From contig NC_059347.1 in NCBI RefSeq assembly GCF_019703515.2, positions 19,180,001 to 19,244,000 of the forward strand: a stretch of 64,000 nt of DNA, read 5' to 3'. Made by a program: the position numbers and the translations under genes. Of the stretch, positions 34,353 through 45,340 are shown one piece after another. The notes below the pieces were generated by a model that saw nothing but the letters and a program-made list of their open reading frames with translations, did no database searches and was not told the origin of the DNA. Numbering within the stretch: the first letter of the stretch is position 1; the number at the start of each line of letters is the position of its first letter. Source of the DNA: Myxocyprinus asiaticus. Lineage: Eukaryota > Chordata > Actinopteri > Cypriniformes > Catostomidae.

Positions 34353-35695
34353 GGCTGGGCATACACGGTGCGAGTTCTGACACTCGGGAGGTCGTGAGCC
34401 CCTGCACGTTACAAGTCAGTTTATCTGATAATCGTACAAATGCAATGGGGCATGACACAACTTAATGACCTGGTGAATTCTGAAGCAATTGCATGAATTT
34501 TTGTGCTATTTATCATTATAAGACAAAGCCAGAGGAGGAGATTTAATTCCTTGTAGCTTGCGAATTTATATATAAAAAAGGAGACTGGCATGGCCAGGGG
34601 CTGCATTAGCTGAAAACTCGTCTGCCGATTAAAAAAATATACAGTATATTTATATATATATATATAGATAATTATTACAAATGCTGTCCAACATTTATGA
34701 CTTCATACATCAATCATTACGTCAGTGTGTTGCTGCCAGTTACAGCATGATAATAAAGCACACAAAATGTACAAGATTAAAAAGAAAGTGTGGATAATTC
34801 ACACAACTTTCTGACGGTTATATTTAGATTTAATCTAAGCGCAAACATGACGTTCAGTGCAGAATTTGGAGTTATTTTAGTTGAGTTGGCTACCTGAAAT
34901 ATTCAGCTTTAGATATAGGCTACATCCTTCTTATCTGCGTCACTGCTTGCATGTTGATAGCAGACATTCTGAAGAAGATCCGCGAGGTCTTCTTGTCCAT
35001 GTGAATGTGCTTTAAAGTCGCACGTAGCTCAGCGATTGATTGACAGGTAGAACTTTCATCCTTGGTTTCAGAGTTAAAAAAAAATTACATATCCACTATC
35101 ATTTATATACAATTATAACAGATGCTATACCCCGTAATGTAGCCCTAGAACTGAATGAATGCAAATATGACAAATAAAAATAGACCATGACGGAAATTTT
35201 ACAACTTTGTCCATCAGAATGATAAAGATTGTTTTCTAGTGCAACCCGTATCGCAAATTATTTGTTTGAAGAGCAGAGAACAGCATGGCCTTTCAGTGAT
35301 GTGGTCATGTATAATATGGGAAAAACACAGTTTTAACATGACCATTTTCTCCAAATGTCTAAAAGCTTCATGAATACTCAGTTTTCATTGATCGTGTGAA
35401 TTGTAACACCTTCTCCTGTTGGTCAACTTCAGGTAGATCACCAAATCGGCTCGAACAACAGCACACACCTCATGAATTCAAGCCGAGAGTGGCCACATTT
35501 TTTAGACATAATTAGAAATGATTGGGAGGTCGTGAGCTGCTGGTAAGCCGCTCGGCTTCACTCGTAATTCCTCTCACACGATGCAAGCCGTGACCACATG
35601 AGCACCAACGATTTTCACGTGATCTCTCCCGACTGGAAAAAAAATCACTTGGGAGCTCGCACGACATCCGAAAATTGCACCATGTATGCCCGCCC
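34353..35695. mobile_element. PIF/Harbinger-like non-autonomous transposon with TTA duplication
   Basis: The left end GGCTGGGCATACACGGTGC and the complement of the right end, GGGCGGGCATACATGGTGC, match at 16 of 19 positions. Both are flanked by TTA (34350-34352 and 35696-35698), the 3-bp target duplication typical of PIF/Harbinger. Subterminal copies of GGGAGGTCGTGAGC (about 34387 and 35522) could be transposase-binding sites. Its 1343 bp are AT-rich with no credible transposase. The class rests on TSD length only. Confidence 0.65.
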
Positions 35696-35865
35696 TTAGC
35701 TCACGCCCAGCTCATGTTTTGCAAACCTCACACCCACGGAGGATATGTGAATCCAGCATTACCCATACTACAGCTCCCAATGGCTGCATTATGCTTCTGT
35801 TCATGCAGGAGGCCAAAGTTGGCATGACACGCACCGCGTTGTGCTTTGCATCTCAACTCACCTCT

Positions 35866-36613
35866 ATGGCAAGCCACGAGTCTCAGAATAACGCGATTGT
35901 TTTAACACATGTACATCTAAAACAGCATATTTTGCTGTGTTCTAAACAGCCATAAAGCAGTAAAATATGCTGTAGTAATTTCAAACGGTGTAAAAATGTG
36001 CAAAAATGGTTTAAAATGCCTTATTGGACGGTGTTGTAACGAATGTGCGCTGGCAATGACGAAGACGATGATGTAAAGAGAACCCAAGTGCAGTTTATTT
36101 ACAAGGTGCAGTATCCAAACATGGGTATAAAACAAAACATAAACGACTTGACTTGACTATGAAGCACAAAACACACCCACATTCAACAATACTTGACCAG
36201 GGACAATGGCAAACATGAGGGCTTCAATACAAGACATGGGAGAACATAAACCAATGAACAAACAGAACTCTAACAAGATAATTAAACAGTAAACCAATGA
36301 AAACATGACACATGAACATGGAGGGAAAACATGAAATCACATGACAAGGGAACAGGAACTAAACTTTTCAAAATAAAAGACATGAATCAACAAAATACAC
36401 ATGACAGTTGTTTAGTTTATGAGAAAAGTGCAGCTTTTTTATGCTGTTTGGCTTAGCATATGATGCTGTAAAAAAATCAGTTTTTGGCTGCACAAAAGTG
36501 GTGCTTTTTACAGCGTTTTCTATTTAGTATAATGAGCCCCGTCTGCTGGTTTTCACAGCCAGTAAAGTTTGAGGTGATCAATCAATGATGAACTCAGTCA
36601 GGCCGGACCAGTG
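35866..36613 (+). repeat. arm A of a large inverted repeat (~371 bp without the inserted LTR)
   Basis: Starts ATGGCAAGCCACGAGTCTCA and ends near CAGTCAGGCCGGACCAGTGA. The reverse complement of 41069-41443 follows it block by block (ACATCTAAAA, TAGTAATTTCAA, GCTGTTTGGCTT, GCATATGA, CAGTTTTTGG, CTGCTGGTTTTCACAGCCAG). Arm A is interrupted by a solo LTR at 36035-36406; without it the arm is about 371 bp, against 375 bp for the other arm. It is non-coding and the family was not recognised. Confidence 0.8.
36035..36406 (-). mobile_element. solo LTR inserted in arm A
   Basis: Plus-strand ends TGTAACGAATGTG and ACACATGACA; on the minus strand it reads TGTCATGTG to CGTTACA with an AATAAA-type signal in the last ~90 bp (CTTGTAAATAAACTGC). 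The flanks GGTGT (36030-36034) and GTTGT (36407-36411) match at 4 of 5. The uninterrupted arm at 41.2 kb shows the empty site GGTGTTTAG, confirming the insertion point. No internal region remains, so LTR-LTR recombination is inferred. Confidence 0.8.
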
Positions 36614-37059
36614 ATTTAAAAAAATTACATATAGTGAGATTTGTAATGAATTGCTATTTTTACCTCATTAATTCATCTTAATGCACCAGTGTTTTTCTTC
36701 TCTATTTTTCTGAGGTGACATTTTAAACTTGAAATTATAATAAGATGTTGTGGAGGCGAGGGCATGGTCAAGCGTTTGTCTGGGGAGAGAGGAAGCAGTA
36801 AGATTAATTGCTGGTAATTGCTGTTTCTTTGTTCACAGTGAGAGATGGGGGAAATTAAAGGAGCCAGGCCTCAGAGTGAAGAAGAGAGAGCCCCAGCTGA
36901 CAAGCTTCATGTGTGTTGGCACTGCCATTCCCGTTTGAGTGTTTATATGTGAAGCTTCACCATTATGCAGAAAAGCAAATGTGTTTGTGTGTAAATAAAT
37001 TTACATTTGAGTTGGATTTGCCATCTCCCGCTTCCTCATTCCTCTAATCTGTTACACTG

Positions 37060-37980
37060 GTGCCAAAACCTGGGAATAGAGGAAGGACATGCTGTCATGG
37101 AGTTGTCGCTATTGAGGAAGCCTTCAGGTCCCTTGCCAGCATCCACCAGGGCCAACGCCAGGCCCTCATGGAGCTCTGGAGAGAGCAGCAACAGCGCTTT
37201 GAGGTGCTCCTTTGGGCCCAGGAGGAGGACCTGCGGGTGCTGCAGAGCTCAGTACCCCAGGAGGGGGTGGCCTCCCCATCCCCGGCAGCAGTGCACCCCC
37301 ACGTGTTGCTCAACAAGATGGGGCCTCAGGATGATCTGGAGGCCTACCTTGAGCCCTTTGGGCACACAGCCGAAGCTCTGAAATGGCTGCCGGAACAGTG
37401 GGCGGTCCATCTTCTGCCGCTGCTGACTGGGGAAACCCAGACCGTGGCACAACAGCTTCCGGTCGCCAACCTCCTGGACTACTCTGTGCTGAAGAAGTCC
37501 ATCTTGCAATGGATCGGGCGCAGCCCAGAAGAACACTGCCAGTGTTTCCGCTCCTTAACATTGAGCGAAGTCGGCCGCCCGTTTGCCTTCGCCCAGCAGT
37601 TCCGTGACGCCTGCCAGCAGTGGGTGCTGGCCAAGGAGGACAGCGATGCCGAGGATGTCATCAACCTGGTGGTGCTGGAACAGTTCGTCTCCCGGTTTCC
37701 GAAAGGGACGGCCGATTGGGAGTTTGGTCCTCGCCTCATCCATCCACTAATTTTGGGAACTAATTGTCCAGCTTTTCGATCATTATTGACAGGGTTGTCT
37801 GTGGATGGGTCCTGTGAGAAAGTAAATCAGTGTGGGATGTGTAAAGCGCTGGCTGGGGAGGCGTGGCCTGGGCTGTCTGCGGCTGCTCCATGTCAGGCTG
37901 ACGCTGAGGAAGGGGAGGTGTCATCCTCCCCCACCCTTAGGGAATTCCCAGTAGGGGATTTCCCACTAGAGCAGTCATGA
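37060..37980 (+). pseudogene. Gmr1-like gag with SCAN-like domain, fused by deletion to a protease tail
   Basis: A 306-codon open frame; the first in-frame ATG is 37168. An N-terminal helical stretch (AIEEAFRSLASIHQGQRQAL, then MELWREQQQRFEVLL) is followed by a SCAN-like module from about 37310 to 37720. Its landmarks are LEAYLEPFGHTAEALKWLPE, LLPLLTGETQTVAQQLP, RPFAFAQQFRDACQQWVL and INLVVLEQFVSRFPKGTADW. After this the frame jumps into a protease-end segment (HPLILGTN, VDGSC, EFPVGDFPLEQS) corresponding to 44440-44210 of copy B. The zinc knuckle and the protease active site are thus deleted. Host SCAN zinc-finger proteins have a similar domain, derived from such gag proteins, but the LTR context shows this one is the retrotransposon. 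Confidence 0.8.
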
Positions 37981-38079
37981 GACTAAACCCTGAAGCATGC
38001 GTATGACCAAGTGAAAGTGATTGACGGTCAATGTCTCCAGCCAGGCATCACACTCACATATCCATATAAATCCTCACTG

Positions 38080-39470
38080 ATCAGGGCACGGCTTTTATGT
38101 CATGTACACTACGCAAGCTGTACGAATGATTGGGTATTAAATCGATTCGGACAAGTGTATACCATCCACAAACGGACGACTTGGTTGAATGATTTAATAA
38201 GACCTTAAAGAATATGATTCATAAGTTCATGCACGAAGATGCTCAGAATTGGGAAAAGTGGCTTTAACCCCTGTTATTTGTAGTGCGAGAGGTCCCGCAA
38301 GCCTCCAAGGGGTTTTCATCATTTGAATTGTTATTTGTGCTTAAGCCCCGTGGCGTGTTAGACATCATGAAAGAAAATTGGGAGGAGGGACCTTCACAGA
38401 GCAAAAATGAAATTCAATACGTTCTTGACCTGAGAGCAAAACTCCACAGATTGGGGCGTCTATCACAGGAGAATTTGCTACAGGCACAAGAACGTCAGTC
38501 ACGGCTGTATAACAGGGGAGCTCGGCTAAGAGAGTTTAACAAAGGGATATTGACAGATCCCCTTAATGCCGATGTCATGTGAAAAACAGCCTTCTCCACA
38601 AGTTTGGTTTACACCAATGGTTCCGTTCAATTTGTTTGGGGCCCCTGCTATGTTTTAGCATCTTATGGACATGGTCCACAGACCACACACTGCGTATGCT
38701 GCTGCCTATTTGGATGATATCAGTATTTAAAGAAATAATTGGCAGTGGCACATGCAGCATCTGGGGGCCATTCTGAGATCGCTGCGACGAGCAGGGCTCA
38801 CAGCAAACCCAAAGTAGTGCGCAATTGGGCGGGCAGAGGTATGGTATCTGGGGTTCCACTTGGGTCACAGTCAGGTGCGGCCCCAAAAAGGAGGTGAGAC
38901 CATTCCTGTGGCTGGCTGGCTATTATTGAAGGTTTGTGTCTAATTATTTGGATGTTACTATCCCACTGACTGATCACACTAAAAAAGGGAGCTCCAGACC
39001 CGGTCCAGTGGACGGAGCCGTGCCAACAAGCATTCACGCAGGTAAAAGTTGCACTTTGTGGCGGGCCACTTCTGCATTCCCCTGACTTCTCTCTCCCTTT
39101 TGTTTTACAGATGGACACATCGGACAGGGGGCTGGGTGTGGTACTGTCCCAAGTGATGGAGGGGGAGGAGTTCCCGGTGCTGTACATTAGTCGGAAGCTC
39201 TCTATGAGATAGACGAAGTACAGCACCATAGAGAAGGAGTGCTTGGACATTAAGTGGGCATTCACCCTCTGTTTGGACCATGCCCCGTTCCAATGGCTCC
39301 ACTGCATGAAAGATGCCAATGCCCGGATCACCCGTTGGTATCTGGCACTCCAGCCATTTAAGTTTGAGGTGGTCCACAGGCCTGGGGCGCAGATGGCTGT
39401 TGCGGACTTCCTCTCTAGAAGGGGGGGGGGGGTGGCAGGCCGGACAGTTCCCCCAGCCTGAGTCGGGCAG
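38080..39470 (+). pseudogene. Gmr1-like integrase, RT and RNase H remnants, copy A
   Basis: In order: an integrase tail at 38280-38570 (VPQASKGFSSFELLFVLKPR, NEIQYVLDLRAKLHRLGRLS, QAQERQSRLYNRGARL); an RT palm fragment near 38690-38735 (AYAAAYLDDIS); an RT thumb or connection near 38900-38990 (FLWLAGYYRRFVSNYLDV); an RNase H start near 39105-39200; and its end at 39243-39415 (LDHAPFQWLHCMKDANARI, FEVVHRPGAQMAVADFLSR). At least four frame changes and several stops occur. The first three quarters of the integrase (zinc finger and both aspartates) is missing or unrecognisable. The integrase tail lying upstream of the RT palm supports the Gmr1-like order. Confidence 0.78.
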
Positions 39471-39743
39471 TGGGGGTATGTGGAGGTGAGGGTGTGGTCG
39501 AGCATTTGTCTGGGGAGAGAGGAAGCGGTAAGGGTTCTTTGTTCACAGTGAGAGAAGGGGGAAATAAAAGGGGCCAGGCCTCAGAGTGAGGGAGAGAGAG
39601 CCCCAGCTGACAAGCTTCGTGTGTGTTGGTGCTGCCATTCCCATTTGAGTGTTTATATGTGAAGTTTCACCGTTATGCAGAAAAGCGAACATTTTGTGTT
39701 GGATTTGCTGTCTCCCGCTTCCTCATTCCTTGAATCTATTACA

Positions 39744-41068
39744 GATGTATTATTCAAATAATGGGTTATCACCTGTAGGTAATGTATTCATCTTATTAAT
39801 GATTGTTATTGACAACATCAGTACTGTTTGTGGTCAAATGAGGACACTATGGGCCCGTGATCTTTTCTCTAAATGCAGCACAGTTTGGATGGGAGAGTTT
39901 TGTGATATTAAATAAATAAATAATATACACATGTTCGTGTGTGGTTTTTCCTGTTGGCAGTTCGTTATTATTTTTAATCATTATGAACATGACAAATAGA
40001 ATGAAGATTTACTGTATTACTGTAAAATACCATGAATGAAACCACAACATGTCATATGCATAGATACAAAATAAAGCTGTTATTATTATTATCATCATAA
40101 TCATTATTTTCCAAAGTAAGCTACAGTGTATGTAAGATGAAAATACACATGGAAAGTACATGTGACTGACTTGTTTCTGGGATAGCTCTGCAGTATATTA
40201 CGTAAGTGTTGCTCACCCTTTATCGATCTCTCATTTCTAATATTGTGCACTTACATCCCCTATTTTAGTGAATGAGGGGATATGAGGCGATTTTGGACAC
40301 AGCAATAGTTTATTTGTAGTAAATTGCCATTGTTATTTTTACTGTATGAAACATACAGTATTTTTTAACAAAGCATTATCTCATTGGCATATTACCATTG
40401 TGATAACTTATCACATATAAAGGCATATTATTAAATCAAAAGAATATGTCTAGTCATGTTTTTTTTTTTATTATTGAATACGGTTGAATGTCTATTGCAC
40501 CACAGTTGATTAAAAAAGTGATTAATAAGGATGTTTCTCATTGTAATAAGTCATTATTATGAAACCATTTCTTAGTGTTTTGAGATACGGTACTAACTTT
40601 ATCAACACATTAGTCTCCATATCTGACTTATGGAAGTCATTTGTCTTTTTACCCTTTAATAAGTTCAGAGTCTAGTAGCTCAAATTAATAATGCACTTAA
40701 GTGTTTTGTTGATCATATTATTTATGGCCGAGTTCAAATCTCCTGCCTCTGTGAGATTTTTATTTTTTATCTTGCATACTTCTGCCGTTCTATCTAATAA
40801 TACCTCTTATTTTAATCTGAGCAATGATGTCAGCATCATTTAGTACGTTTACATTTGATGGAGTGCAAAATGTTGAGGCAGGAGCATGATTTTCCAAATC
40901 AATGAGTCTACCGCCGGTCGTTTACGTCTGGTGTAAAATGGAAGGTCTCCAGTAAACATGAAAACCAGTTGAACCATACACCGACAGCAATGCAAAATAA
41001 TTTTTTTCTGGCCATCTTGATTTGTTTGACTTGAATGAGCAATTGGCAGAAATAATCTGCAGCAGTGA
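39744..41068. other. AT-rich spacer between copy A and the second arm
   Basis: About 1.3 kb between the 3' target duplication of copy A and the inverted arm at 41069. It contains a poly-T run at 40461-40469 and small TTATTATTA runs near 40080. No gene, LTR or SINE was recognised. Confidence 0.6.
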
Positions 41069-41443
41069 ACTGGTCTGACCTGACTCAGTTCACCATTGAT
41101 TAGGTGAGAACACCTCAAACTTTACTGGCTGTGAAAACCAGCAGGCATGGCTCATTATACTACATAGAAAACGATGTAAAAAGTGCTGCTTTTATGCAAC
41201 CAAAAACTGCTTTTTTACGGCGTCATATGCCAAGCCAAACAGCGTAAAAAGCGGCACTTTCAACATACACTAAACACCATCCAATACGGCGTTTTAAACT
41301 ATTTTCACACGTTTTTAATGGCGGTTGAAATTACTACACCATATTTTACGGCTTTATGGTTGTTTAGAATGCCGCAAAATACGTCATTTTAGATGTACAC
41401 GCGTTAAAACTGTTGCAATATTTTGAGACTCGTGGCTTGCCAT
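41069..41443 (-). repeat. arm A' of the large inverted repeat (375 bp, uninterrupted)
   Basis: Reverse-complement partner of 35866-36613. It lacks the solo LTR and so shows the empty target site. The spacer between the arms is 36614-41068 (about 4.5 kb) and contains copy A of the Gmr1-like element. Copy B begins about 250 bp to the right. Confidence 0.8.
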
Positions 41444-41694
41444 ACACATCCACGCTCCTCTCCTTGAAGCCTTGAGATCACCTGCACCTCTTCCCGCAGA
41501 CCAGGACTAACGCTCACGCAGGTGAATTCAATCCATCTCATTTGAATCTCACAGACAAGTTGTCCTTATTTCTGTTTGCCATGTTGTTGGATATTTCAAA
41601 GCAATATATTGAACAGTGTATCAGAGATATTCTCATGACTATAAAACCTAATTGCTGTATGGTTAGCCTACTTAAAGTGACCCATCAAATCTGT

Positions 41695-41990
41695 CATAGG
41701 GTGAAGGCTCGCCCCAGCAGGTAGTAGCGGAGGGTGAGGATGGCCCACTTGATCGCCAGACACTCCTTCTCCACGGTGCTGTACTTAGTCTCTCTGAGCG
41801 AGAGATTACGACTAATGTACAGCACCGGTCGCTCCTCCCCCTCCACCTCCTGCGAGAGTACTGCCCCCAGCCCCCTGTCTGATGCATCTGTCTGCAAAAT
41901 AAAGGGGTGAGAGAAGTCAGGAGCATATAAAAGTGGCCCCCCACAAAGCGCAGACTTTATTTTTAGAAAAGCCTGTTGGCACATCTCTGT
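41695..41990 (-). pseudogene. Gmr1-like RNase H, copy B, truncated
   Basis: An open frame of about 96 codons: ALCGGPLLYAPDFSHPFILQ, TDASDRGLGAVLSQEVEGEE, RPVLYISRNLSLRETKYSTV, EKECLAIKWAILTLRYYLLG. The TDAS aspartate and the EKECLAI glutamate are present. The frame is cut at RAFTL, so the final acidic residues and the tether are missing, as is the 3' LTR. The breakpoint abuts non-element DNA at about 41690. Confidence 0.85.
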
Positions 41991-42129
41991 CTACTGGACC
42001 AGATCGGGGGCCCCCTTTCTAGTAAGATCAGTCAGCGGGCTGGTGACGTCAGAGAAACTAAGCACAAACCTTCGGCAGTAGCCAGCCAGCCCCTAAAACT
42101 GTCTCACATCCTTTTTGGTCTTGGACCTT

Positions 42130-43070
42130 GGACAGGCTGCAATTGCTGTGGTTTTGTCAATCTGGGGATGCACCTGCCCGTGGCCCAAGTGAAACCCCAG
42201 ATACCGAACTTCCACCCGCCCAATTGCACAATTCTTCGGGTTGGCCATGAGCCCCGCCCATTGCTCTCAGGACAGCCCTCAGGAGTTGCATATGCCACTG
42301 CCAGTCATAACTATAGATAATAATATCATCTAAATATGCAGCGGCATATGCTTTATGAGGTCTGAGGAATTTGTCTATTAGACGCTGGAATGTGGCAGGG
42401 GCCTCAAACAAACCGAACAGAAGGGTCATGAATTGGTGTAATCTGAACAGTGTGGAAAAAGCAGTTTTTTCTTGGGAGATTGGAGTTAAAGGGATCTGCC
42501 AATAACCCTTTGTTAAGTCCAGTGTCTAATAAAATTGAGCCGCACCCAACCGATCAAGCAATTAATCAATCCGAGGCATTGGGTACACATCAAATTTGGA
42601 CACCGCGTTCACTTTGCGATAGTCAACACAGAACCGGACTGACCCATCGCCCTTAGGCACCAGAATCACCGGGTTGGTCCAATCGCTGTGTGACTCTTAT
42701 ATTACGCCCATATCATGCATAGCCTCTATTTCTTCCTTAACGACCTTTTTGGTGTTCAGGAAGGCGATAGGGCCAGCTAAGAATCACCACCCCCGCGGTG
42801 GATTCGATATGGTGTTCTATGAGGTTCGTGCAACCGGGAAGTGGCAAGAACACATCCACAAATTCCGTTTGCAAGTTGGCCACATCTATGAGCTGCAACG
42901 GTGAGAGGTGGTCTCCACAAGGGACCGGGGTAAATGAATTTGGTTTGAGTGTCACCTCTGGCCCGAGCTCCGCCCTCTCGGGGACTACTGTTGCTAGAGC
43001 CACAGGGACCACCTCCCTCCATGCTTTTAGGAGGTTGAGATGGTAAACCTGACATGCCCCGCCCCTATCC
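42130..43070 (-). pseudogene. Gmr1-like reverse transcriptase, copy B
   Basis: Begins after the integrase C-terminus with a linker (42737-43012; VDVFLPLPGCTNLIEHHIES). RT segments follow: TLDLTKGYWQIPLTPISQEK near 42480-42540, FGLFEAPATFQRLIDKFLRP, and the catalytic AYAAAYLDDIIIYSYDW near 42305-42355. The two aspartates of YLDD are intact. Stops and frame changes occur near 42730, 42530 and 42290. In Ty3/gypsy elements generally RT precedes integrase; here it follows. Confidence 0.85.
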
Positions 43071-43079
43071 GTTCGCTTA

Positions 43080-44440
43080 ACCTCATAATTGAGATCTCCG
43101 ACTTGCCGTGTGGCCTCAAAGGTCCCTTGCTACTTGGCATGTAATTTAGAGCTTGAGGTGAGTAGTAATACAAGCACTTTATCTCCCGGTGTGAATTCCC
43201 GTAGTTGAGTGCTCCTGTCAGACAGCCGGCTTTGCCGTTCCTGAGCTTGGAGCAAATTCTCCTGTGTTAATCGCCCCAAAGTGTGGAGTTTTGCTCTAAG
43301 ATCAAGAACGTACTGGATTTCATTTTTACTCTTTGAAGGTCCTTCCTCCTAAGCTTCCCGTATGACATCGAGCACACCGTACGGCCGACACCCGTACAGT
43401 AGCTCGAATGGGGAAAACCTTGTGGAGGCTTGCAGGACCTCTCGTACTGAAAATAACAGGGGATCGAACCACTTATCCCAATTCCTGGCATCCTCGTGTA
43501 CGAACTTACAGATCATGTTTTTAAGGTTTTATTAAATTGTTACACCAACCCATCTGTTTGTGGGTGGTAAACACTGGTGCAAATCAATTTAATACCTAAC
43601 AATTCATACAGTTCGTGTAGTGATCGTGACAGAATGGTAGTGCCTTGATCAGTAAGGATTTCTTTTGGAATCCCCACTCTGGAGATTATTCTGAAGAGTG
43701 CCTCCGCAACACTACGTGCTGAGATGTTGCACAGGGGCACTGCTTCTGGATATTGCATTGCATAGTCCACCAGAACTAATACAAAGCGATGCCCGTTCTA
43801 ATGGCCCGACGAGGTCCATGCCAATTCTTTCGAAGGGGACCTCGATTAGTGGCAGAGGGCACAAAGGCACTTTTGGGGTGGCCAGTGGGTTCACCCACTG
43901 ACATTCCCGGCATGCCACACACTACTTGCGAATGTCTCCGTGAATACCTGGCCAAAAGAAACGGGCCATTATTCGGTTGAGTGTTTTCTCATGCCATAAA
44001 TGGCCAGCCATTGGATTATGGTGAGCTGCCTGGAAGAGGGTTTCCCGACGGCTCTTTGGTACTAACATTTGGGTTGTATTTTCTTTTGACTGAGTGTCCT
44101 GCGTCACTCGATACAACCTATCTTTGATAATAGAAAAATACGGGTATGTGAGTGCAAAGTCAGGCCAGAATTGTTGACCATCAATTACTCTCACTTGGCC
44201 AAACGCATGCTTGAGAGACTGGTCATGTGACTGCTCTAGAGGGAAATCCTCCTCAGGGAATCCCCTGACTATGGGAACCCTCTTCCCTGCATCATCATGA
44301 TGTGGAGCAGACATAGACGGCCCTGGCTCCACCTCTCCAGCCATAGCATTGCATGCCACACACCAAGATAACATTTTACAGGACCCATCCACACATATTT
44401 TCCTTAATTGATACTTACACCCAAGCCAAATCATTCCCAA
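43080..44440 (-). pseudogene. Gmr1-like integrase, copy B (catalytic Glu codon is a stop)
   Basis: A region upstream of the RT in element sense. It opens at 44440 with the protease end and the line EFPEEDFPLEQS-like spacer. An H2C2 zinc finger follows (HHNPMAGHLWHEKTLNRIM, then VACRECQ at about 43900-44030). The catalytic core has its first Asp in ERIGMDLVGPLE (about 43850), the second in KEILTDQGTTILSRS (about 43655), and the expected Glu immediately after HPQTDGLV. There the codon is TAA (43540-43542), so the third catalytic residue is lost to nonsense. The C-terminal part follows at 43080-43490 (NEIQYVLDLRAKLHTLGRL, LVLLLTSSSKLHAK) with further stops. In a live element this would insert the cDNA with a 5-bp duplication. 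Confidence 0.85.
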
Positions 44441-44478
44441 AATCAGTGGATGGGTAAGGCAGGAAATAACCGTGGCCT

Positions 44479-44588
44479 CTACTCTATGCTTTTTCCCATG
44501 AATAGTATCTCAGTGGTAACCACTGGATACCTAAGAATATCTCCATGCACACACCGCACCCTTACCCATTTATTTGTATTTGGGATGC

Positions 44589-44624
<36 letters not shown>

Positions 44625-45340
44625 AGAGAGAAAGAGAGTCTGCTTCGCTGCCTCCCGGAAATGCCGTCATGTAGTCCTCTGCCATTTGGACGGCCTCTTC
44701 CAATGCCGCCGGGCTGTGGCACTTGACCCACTCGGCCATCCCACGAGGAAGCTGGGTGATGAACTCCTCCAGTACCACCAGGTCGACGATGTCCACGGTG
44801 CCGCGGGTCCCCTCAGCCAGCAACCATTTCCGGCAAGCATCCCGGAGCTGTTGGGCAAAGGCAAATGGGCGGCCGTGTCTCCCGAATATCAGGGATAGGA
44901 ACCGCTGGCGATTTAGTTCCGGACTACGACCGATCTGCTGCAGGATGGTTTTCTTCAGGTAGTTGAGGAGGCTGGTGGTGGGAAGTTGTTGGGCCGCTAG
45001 CTGCGCCTCCCCAGAGAGTAGCGGCAACAAGCGGGCCGCCCACTGGTCGGGCAGCCACTTCCACACCTCTGCAGTCTTCTCGAACAAGTCGAGGTAGGCC
45101 TCCGGGTTGTCATTGGGCCCCAGCTTCATCAGGGTGATGGGGGAAGTGAGCTCCGTCTCTCTCGACCAGGCTCCGGAATACCTGCTGGTCCTTGGCTTGG
45201 GCCTGGAGTAAGAGTTGGAACCACTGTTCCTACTCCAGGCATAACTCGATGAGGGCTTGTTGCTGTGTCTGCTGGATGCTGGCGAGGGATTTGATGACTT
45301 CGCCCAGCGGTGATGATTCCACAGCGGCGTGGTCCTCCAA
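44479..45340 (-). pseudogene. Gmr1-like gag (SCAN-like) and protease entry, copy B
   Basis: The N-terminal helical part is in one frame (about 45320-45130; VIKSLASIQQTQQQALIEL) with an internal stop. The SCAN-like domain is in the next frame (45125-44700). It shows KLGPNDNPEAYLDLFEKTAE, WAARLLPLLSGEAQLAAQQL, GRPFAFAQQLRDACRKWLLA and IVDLVVLEEFITQLPRGMAE. Downstream, a (GA)n tract (44590-44622, translating as serine-leucine repeats) replaces the region where a zinc knuckle and protease active site would be expected. The frame then continues with a protease-like end (VRVRCVHGDILRYPV). The tract probably expanded at, or helped create, this deletion. Confidence 0.8.

Larger units (their letters stand above)
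36749..39743 (+). mobile_element. Gmr1-like Ty3/gypsy retrotransposon, copy A
   Basis: The 5' LTR is 36749-37056 and the 3' LTR about 39479-39743. Both begin TGTGGAGG and end TTACA, and share blocks such as GACAAGCTTC and TTTGAGTGTTTATATGTGAA. The target duplication GATGT is exact (36744-36748 and 39744-39748). A primer-site-like TGGTGCCAAAACCTGGG follows the 5' LTR. The internal order is gag with SCAN-like domain, integrase remnant, reverse transcriptase, RNase H. Integrase before RT is characteristic of Gmr1-like elements. The coding part is shortened and multiply broken: most of the protease and integrase core is gone. The two LTRs differ by indels (one has an extra ~20 bp near 36790 and ~25 bp near 36985), so the insertion is not recent. 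Confidence 0.88.

Noticed and set aside
37310..37720. Host SCAN-domain gene
   Set aside because: The domain lies between LTRs with a target duplication and is followed by integrase and RT remnants.
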